Shown in pieces: positions 58,801-64,000 of a DNA stretch of 64,000 bases. The stretch's first letter is position 1. The number at the start of each line of letters is the position of its first letter. A program made the translations under genes and the position numbers. The stretch lies in assembly GCF_001632365.1 (NCBI RefSeq), contig NW_024468530.1, positions 62,001 to 126,000 of the forward strand, read 5' to 3'. The stretch is from Laetiporus sulphureus 93-53 (Eukaryota > Basidiomycota > Agaricomycetes > Polyporales > Laetiporaceae). A model generated the notes under the pieces. It was given only the letters and a program-made list of their open reading frames with translations, was not told the origin of the DNA and did not search any database.

Positions 58801-61800
58801 ACCTATCATTTCAAGTTGACACTACTCTTCAGTGGCATAGTATTTGATGTTGCGGTACCTTTGCCTTGCCAGTGCTTTCTCCTATATAGGTTTGACCAAT
58901 CTCGTCTATTGCTTGCATCAGCCTGAAACCTCAAATCGACTTGTGGCCCGAGAGCCTCCTTTTTGACTGGTTCTCTAGGCTGGTTTTGGCTTGTGCAAGC
59001 CAATTAGCACACGATAAAACCTCCTAACCCGGAGAAAAGTTCAGAACAAGGAGGTTCTGAGGCTTTTCTTGAACTTCCTGTCTTTTTGGTGATGGCAAGC
59101 GGATAAAAGTGTCATAAGTCGAGTTTGAGTTTTTCTGATGGCCTTCGAACCTGAACGAGCGCCTCCAATGGGGGCTGCCCGGGCTGCCCGCTCGGGCCCA
59201 CTGCTCAGCAACTCATCCTCGCCGCGACTGGCACGCAACGGAATGTGAATTAATGAAACATTGAACTCAAAATCTCCTCACATGAAACATTCCTATCTTG
59301 AGATACACAAACTTCTAAATGCAGGAGCTTTCACGGACAGAATCTAGCCCATCTTTAGCCTTTGTGCAACTCGCAAGACATCATCCCATGAAATACCGTT
59401 ACTGAGTGCCTGGCAGTAGTACGCAGAGACATACAAGCGAGTTTTCGATGCTCAAGTGCCAGTGCCAACGTAGCTGATGACGGACCTGTATTCTGCGCAA
59501 ATGCTCAACAGTCTCGTGCACAAAAAGTTACGCGACGGTAATTACATTTTACACGTCCTCAGACCTTGTATAATTGGGTGGGATTACAGTGGGTGCTGTG
59601 TTGGACGGAGTCCAACGTCCAGTTGACCTTTACCCCATCATCCTGAGTTTGCTGTGCAAAGTCTGTGCTGCAGCAGGTCGTCTTGGGTCGGCTTCCGGAC
59701 AGTCCGGTAAAGACTGAGCTCAGTAGTATTCTATGTAGAACAGGCACCAAAGCTCGTAAGGCATCGCTTCGGATCCCAAAATATCCGACCGTGAGGAAGT
59801 CCAAGTTCGCGATCGTCAGGTGAATGATTAAGTCGATTCTCAAACTTCATCAGCGGGTCTCACAGCCTCCCTAGGTCATATTGGAAATCTCACATAGTAG
59901 TCGACTTCGAAGCACATGCTGCCATGCTAGTGTTCATGCGAACTGAAATGGTACATGGACAGAATGGTGTGAAAAAAAGGTACTTTATTGTTCTTATCTT
60001 ATTGACCGGTGATCCCGATACCCAGTCTCGGTGCTGAGTGAATAAGAAGTTGACCTTCCGGCGTCCGGGTGCAGCACGAAACTTCACATCCTACCAATCA
60101 GCCTCAATATATTGAATGTAAGACGATGCTTAGCACGACAGTTTTAAGACTCGATGCGTGTCGCTGCTCCACGCAGTTGCGACTTTTGGTGCCGAGGTTT
60201 GTCCGACTCTAATTGAGACATACATAGCATCTTTTGAAAGATCAGCCTCGTCGTGGATTTTATCACACAAGCAGGACGCTATTCAATGATCGAGGACTGT
60301 CGACAGCGTACCGAAATCGGAGCGTTTTCTCCCTTCCGCTGTCACCATCGGGTTCCAGCATATCATGCAACCAATGCTACATTCCTTCAAGGCAGGTACT
60401 CATATCAGGCTCGCATACAGAACCTTGGGATCAACTCAAACAGCCCCTTCCATGCTCGTTTAACGGTTTATATGCACTCATAAAGTGGATGCGATCATTG
60501 ATATGGTGTATCAATCGCAAAAATTACATTTTAGCCGCTATCACTGTCGCAATGCATTGCGCAGGCCATCGTCTGCCAGTGGAACTTGTCGCTACAGATC
60601 ACAGGATATGTCCGATAGCGCTCGTACTCAATGAACTATGAGCAGTGGACGCTGCTGCAAAACTACACATGGGAAAGTGTCAACTTTGTCGCCTAGGAGG
60701 TCTCGACGGGCCCCACGTGGTATCCTCATAATCCAACATCTCCGCCTGTTGAGTAACGTCCGAACGTAAGCGAAATTTGACATGATGATTATCCCCCCGC
60801 TATACTCACAACGTTGACCGGTCTTGCGGTAATTCCTTTCTTTGGGGATGTGGGACGGGTTGTGGAACCTTTTGGCTGAACCGCATCGTGAGTCGACGAA
60901 ACGACAGTTTCCGTAATCGCTAACTGACCAGTTCCACGACGTATGCTACGGTGCTCGGCATCAAGATTAAATGTTGTCGATCATCTGCAGTTGCTAGCGG
61001 TGCAGAATGCTGCAAACGGCGAAAACTTGTCAGTGGCCCAAAGAGCATGTCAGCATTGTGAAGCGCACTTTTGGACTCATACGAGTCTTCAACAATGATA
61101 TGAAGGATTGCATTGTAAGTCGTGTATTCGAAGCGAAATCACCGGCAGTAATGATATAAAACGATGCACCGCATCTTCGTTCTTTATAAATGTATCGAAA
61201 AAAACGATCGGGCCGGTGTGCTCTCGAAGTCAAGCAACTGCTTCAGCGCGAAGGGTCCAGGTCACGCCTGCTGACATCGCTGATCGCTCATTGCTAAGAC
61301 ATAGTGTCCGACGCACGGGACGAGACAACATCTGGAATCCTTTGAATGTGAAGAACAAGTTCGGTCCTCCCAACTTCTCCCGAGCTCGCAGAAGCCGTAT
61401 TGGGCGCTGGGCGAAATTGAGGTCCACCTCGAGCCATCTCGGTTGTAGAACCTCAGAAGAGGTCTCGATGCGAAGCATAACAGCGCTATTGCACCGTCAG
61501 CCGCCCGGGAATCTAGGCGGCGACGTACGGGAAATCGACGATAGAACGAATGATCGGTGTCTTCAAGGTACTTTGCCTCCGTGATATCGAGAAAACGCTG
61601 GTATCACCGAGCTCTTATTATCGGGCATTACATGGACACGGGACGGAACTCCGTATCTTGCTGTCGCATGCGAAACCTGGGTTCCGATACAAGCCTGGCG
61701 TAGCAGTGGCAGTGGCCGTTCATCCCGTGATGCTGACTGCATGGTTGCATGGATCGTCCGGCGAGCAACCAAGTGAAGCATACGCAAGCTTAGTCAAGCT

Positions 61801-62058
61801 CAGTGGTAAGCTGTCCCGTGAGTCTAAGGCACAGTCCCATGAAACCACATTCAATTGTCCGAAAATAAGCTGCTGGAGTTGTTCCTGGCATCATTGCTAG
61901 GATATGTTTTGCACAGTTTTCGTTCATGATCGCCCTGACATCTAATGAGAGAGGCGTGCGTTTCGGAAAAAAAAAGAACTCCATTGGAACGCTCCGATAG
62001 CTACTGCGCTGAAGACACTGCGTGGATCCTCGCCTTCTGTGGTGTACTTTGTTATAAA
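55818..62058. other. gene-poor region of 6.2 kb with pseudogene relic
   Basis: No intact gene was supported over the longest gap in the window. A decayed phosphotransferase-like gene lies at about 57090-57664 on the minus strand. Elsewhere only short frames without motifs occur. One minus-strand stretch near 61050-61480 is open on both sides of a single TGA but was not identifiable. Confidence 0.5.
57090..57664 (-). pseudogene. broken aminoglycoside-phosphotransferase/kinase-like gene
   Basis: The minus-strand frame from 57664 reads VLEGTLIVPRMHAFVRTPNN then EYAIILD, a stop (57562-57560), VRGIPLSTLWDDLCLG, another stop (57492-57490), then FKYAGQPGHRHYVLPERLGS and FVLDC. The pattern (IPVPRV...NEYIIMEYVxGxPLSxLWDDL) is that of the fungal APH/choline-kinase-like family, ATP-dependent small-molecule phosphotransferases of mostly unknown substrate. 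At least two in-frame stops sit inside conserved motifs, and the HxDxxxxN catalytic loop was not found. Splicing around one stop is conceivable but not around both. Confidence 0.45.
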
Positions 62059-64000
62059 CTACCAAGTGAATCCCTCCGAAGCCCATTCGGGCATTTCGGT
62101 TTCGAACGTCCCCAGGCTGGTGGTATACCTTAATGCATGCAGGAAGATATATAGGCGCTCCGGTTTTGGATCAGGATGCAAGGGAAGATAGCACTCTGGA
62201 CAGTACGAAGCAACCTCGGCGGCAGTCAACGTATGGGATGATTCATCCATGATCGGAGCAGGGACGGGGAATTCCGATGGAGTGAGTAGAACGGGAGTCT
62301 CAGTGGGGGATTCAGCCGTCTGCAGCGATTCGAACTCCTGCGCTTTTTCAAGCGCTTCCTCCAAAGTCAACTGTGTTGGCTCTGGCTCTGTATTGGCAGC
62401 GCCATTCGCGCCATCATCCTTTTCATGAGTGACGGAGCGGTGTACAGGGCCTCCTCGTTTGCGTCTGTTCTGTGGAGGAAGAGGCACTTTCACGCCATAA
62501 GGAGATAGTGCGCCTTTAGCTCGGAAAACAACGTCGCGCCAACGACTCCAATCTTCGTTTTCATCCTGCAATACGAAGGATACCAGCATAACAAGGCAAT
62601 GTCGGTACATGAACACAGAACGACGTGTTATTTGCAGCGTCAGAGGCGGTCAGGGACAAGAACGTACCTTCATGTTCCTCAACCGGGTGATAACGCCCAC
62701 CATTTCAGCGGATAGCGGTACTGGTGAACCCAATCCAATATCGTGTCCCGTTTCCCGCGGTAACAATTTAGGACGGCCTGCGGACGTCTCCTCCTCTTGA
62801 CCGTCCTGGTTATTCGACGTCTTACCAGGCAGTTCCTTGGGTTCCGTTGGTTCAGCGTTTAGTTCCGGAGTCCTGGATGGCTGTCTTCGCGAAAGCGATT
62901 CCGGATTGTCGGCCCCCTGCAAGTTAAATTGTTCTGGCGGCGCGGGCGCCGAGCGTTCGTCACTTGGAGTCAAATCTAAACCACCTTTGCCAAGTTTTTC
63001 TCCCTATGAAGGACGCGCGATCAGGATCAAAATTAGCTCGGCACAGAAGACTCATGGATTTGCGAGGAGTCCACGAGGAGAGGGAACCGTGCCTACCCAT
63101 ATTTTTGTCTTTGAGTAAACGGGATCGTTCGCGATAGGGTAGCCGAGGAATTGCAAATGTACGCGGATCTGATGAGCTATAATCGAGAATTAGTCAACGA
63201 GTTGGACACGATGCACCAATTTAACTCACAGCGGCCCGTGAACGGCCGACCTGGGCAAACAATGTAGCTTCAGTTGATGCCATCAGAGTGATCGAGCATT
63301 ACGTACAATGTACTACACTCGTATTTGTGTTCACATCGTAGTGCAACCGCTTGAATGTTGTTTTAGCTGGCTACATAGAAATCAAAGGGATTAGATACAG
63401 AGTGATTGAGAACCCGCATGATTTACCTTGCCCTCGGGATGAACGATATTCAGACCCATTTGTCTGTCGACTGTAAGCAAAGGCTCTTCGCATATGATCT
63501 CCTCACTGAACAAATCTTTGCGGTCAAGACATGCGTCATAGCACGGAAGGGGCTCGTTGTCACTTACGTGGGAAATTTACCCTTGCACCGAGCAACGTAC
63601 TGCTTTCTAACGAGACCAGTGGCAAATTCCTGAGACAAAGTATTCGCCAACGATGCAGATAGTGGGATAATCATAAGCCCCGAGGTCAGCCGGTCCAATC
63701 TGTTGATGGCTAGTCAAGAACAGGATCAGCATTAAGTCTCCAATTTGTGGAAAGCACAGAGAATACCGGGGAAACATACTGTGGACTTTCTCAAGGCCGA
63801 AGTCATTCTTGAGAATCTCGACCAGACTATTGCGGAAGTAGCGGCCGGTGGCGTGGACAGGCTATACATGGTCAATTAGGCTTGAAATAACCGTCACAGT
63901 GAGACAAAACGCACGATTGATCCTGGTTTATCAAGTACTATAAATTGACGTTCCTGGTCATGATGTACAATGCGGACCGGTGTTGACGTTACCGGGGGCT
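62059..64000 (-). CDS. RluA-family tRNA pseudouridine synthase (Pus8/Pus9/Rib2-type), 5' end outside window
   Basis: Converts uridine to pseudouridine in tRNA (position 32 in the Pus8/Pus9 group). Entering from the right edge the frame reads [50 protein letters not shown] with the catalytic Asp in [74 protein letters not shown] and [11 protein letters not shown] variable acidic Ser/Pro linker follows, then [47 protein letters not shown] and [12 protein letters not shown], the usual C-terminus of fungal members. At least eight introns join in frame. The yeast Rib2 deaminase domain is not seen. The N-terminal region is missing because the window ends. Confidence 0.88.

Noticed and set aside
61050..61480. 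Minus-strand frames either side of one TGA, with LREHTGPIVFFDTF
   Set aside because: They read somewhat like protein, but no family could be named and no splice model was found.
1..64000. CRISPR arrays, rRNA, bacterial operons or phage genes
   Set aside because: None seen. Intron density and families are fungal throughout.

Overview
The window is nuclear DNA from a filamentous fungus, most probably an agaricomycete basidiomycete. The genes are densely interrupted by short introns of about 50-85 nt with GT...AG ends. Protein families match fungal versions: Vac8, a Pho85-type CDK, CYP61/Erg5, a group X-like hybrid histidine kinase, fungal GH16 and Sub2. No bacterial operon structure, rRNA or tRNA was found. 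All exon joins were worked out by eye from splice signals, reading frame and family motifs, without transcripts.

Layout. 0-15 kb is housekeeping: the 3' part of a Rok1-type DEAD-box helicase, an HMG-box factor, the CCA-adding tRNA nucleotidyltransferase with an apparent mitochondrial presequence, Vac8, a Ser/Pro-rich unknown protein, and the Sub2/UAP56 mRNA-export helicase with one long intron. 15-25 kb is a single giant gene: pseudokinase, AAA-type ATPase, helical region, GAF, histidine kinase and receiver. 25-36 kb holds an MFS transporter, a Pho85-like CDK with a Gln/Ala-rich tail, the ribosome-biogenesis factor Utp5 and a divergent membrane-anchored unknown gene.

36-39.6 kb is accessory in character. 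It has a 0.7 kb non-autonomous DNA transposon with CACTA-like ends and a 3-bp target duplication. Beside it lies a tandemly duplicated locus encoding small Arg-rich proteins with a KPRRRGG...RRxRER motif, each copy containing an internal duplication. I do not recognise this family, and it is the best candidate here for something undescribed. 40-46 kb has CYP61/Erg5 (ergosterol synthesis), a small mitochondrial LEA-like protein and a single-pass receptor-like membrane protein.

46-64 kb is gene-poor. It carries an SCPx-type thiolase divergent from lipoyl(octanoyl) transferase, a GH16 glucanase whose catalytic-site exon junction is one base out, a broken phosphotransferase-like pseudogene, long stretches with no gene I can support, and a Pus8/Pus9/Rib2-type pseudouridine synthase running off the right edge.

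Functional themes: RNA processing (Rok1, Utp5, Sub2, Cca1 and the pseudouridine synthase), signalling (histidine kinase and Pho85) and lipid or organelle metabolism (Erg5, thiolase and Lip2). Neighbouring genes do not look like a co-regulated pathway cluster.
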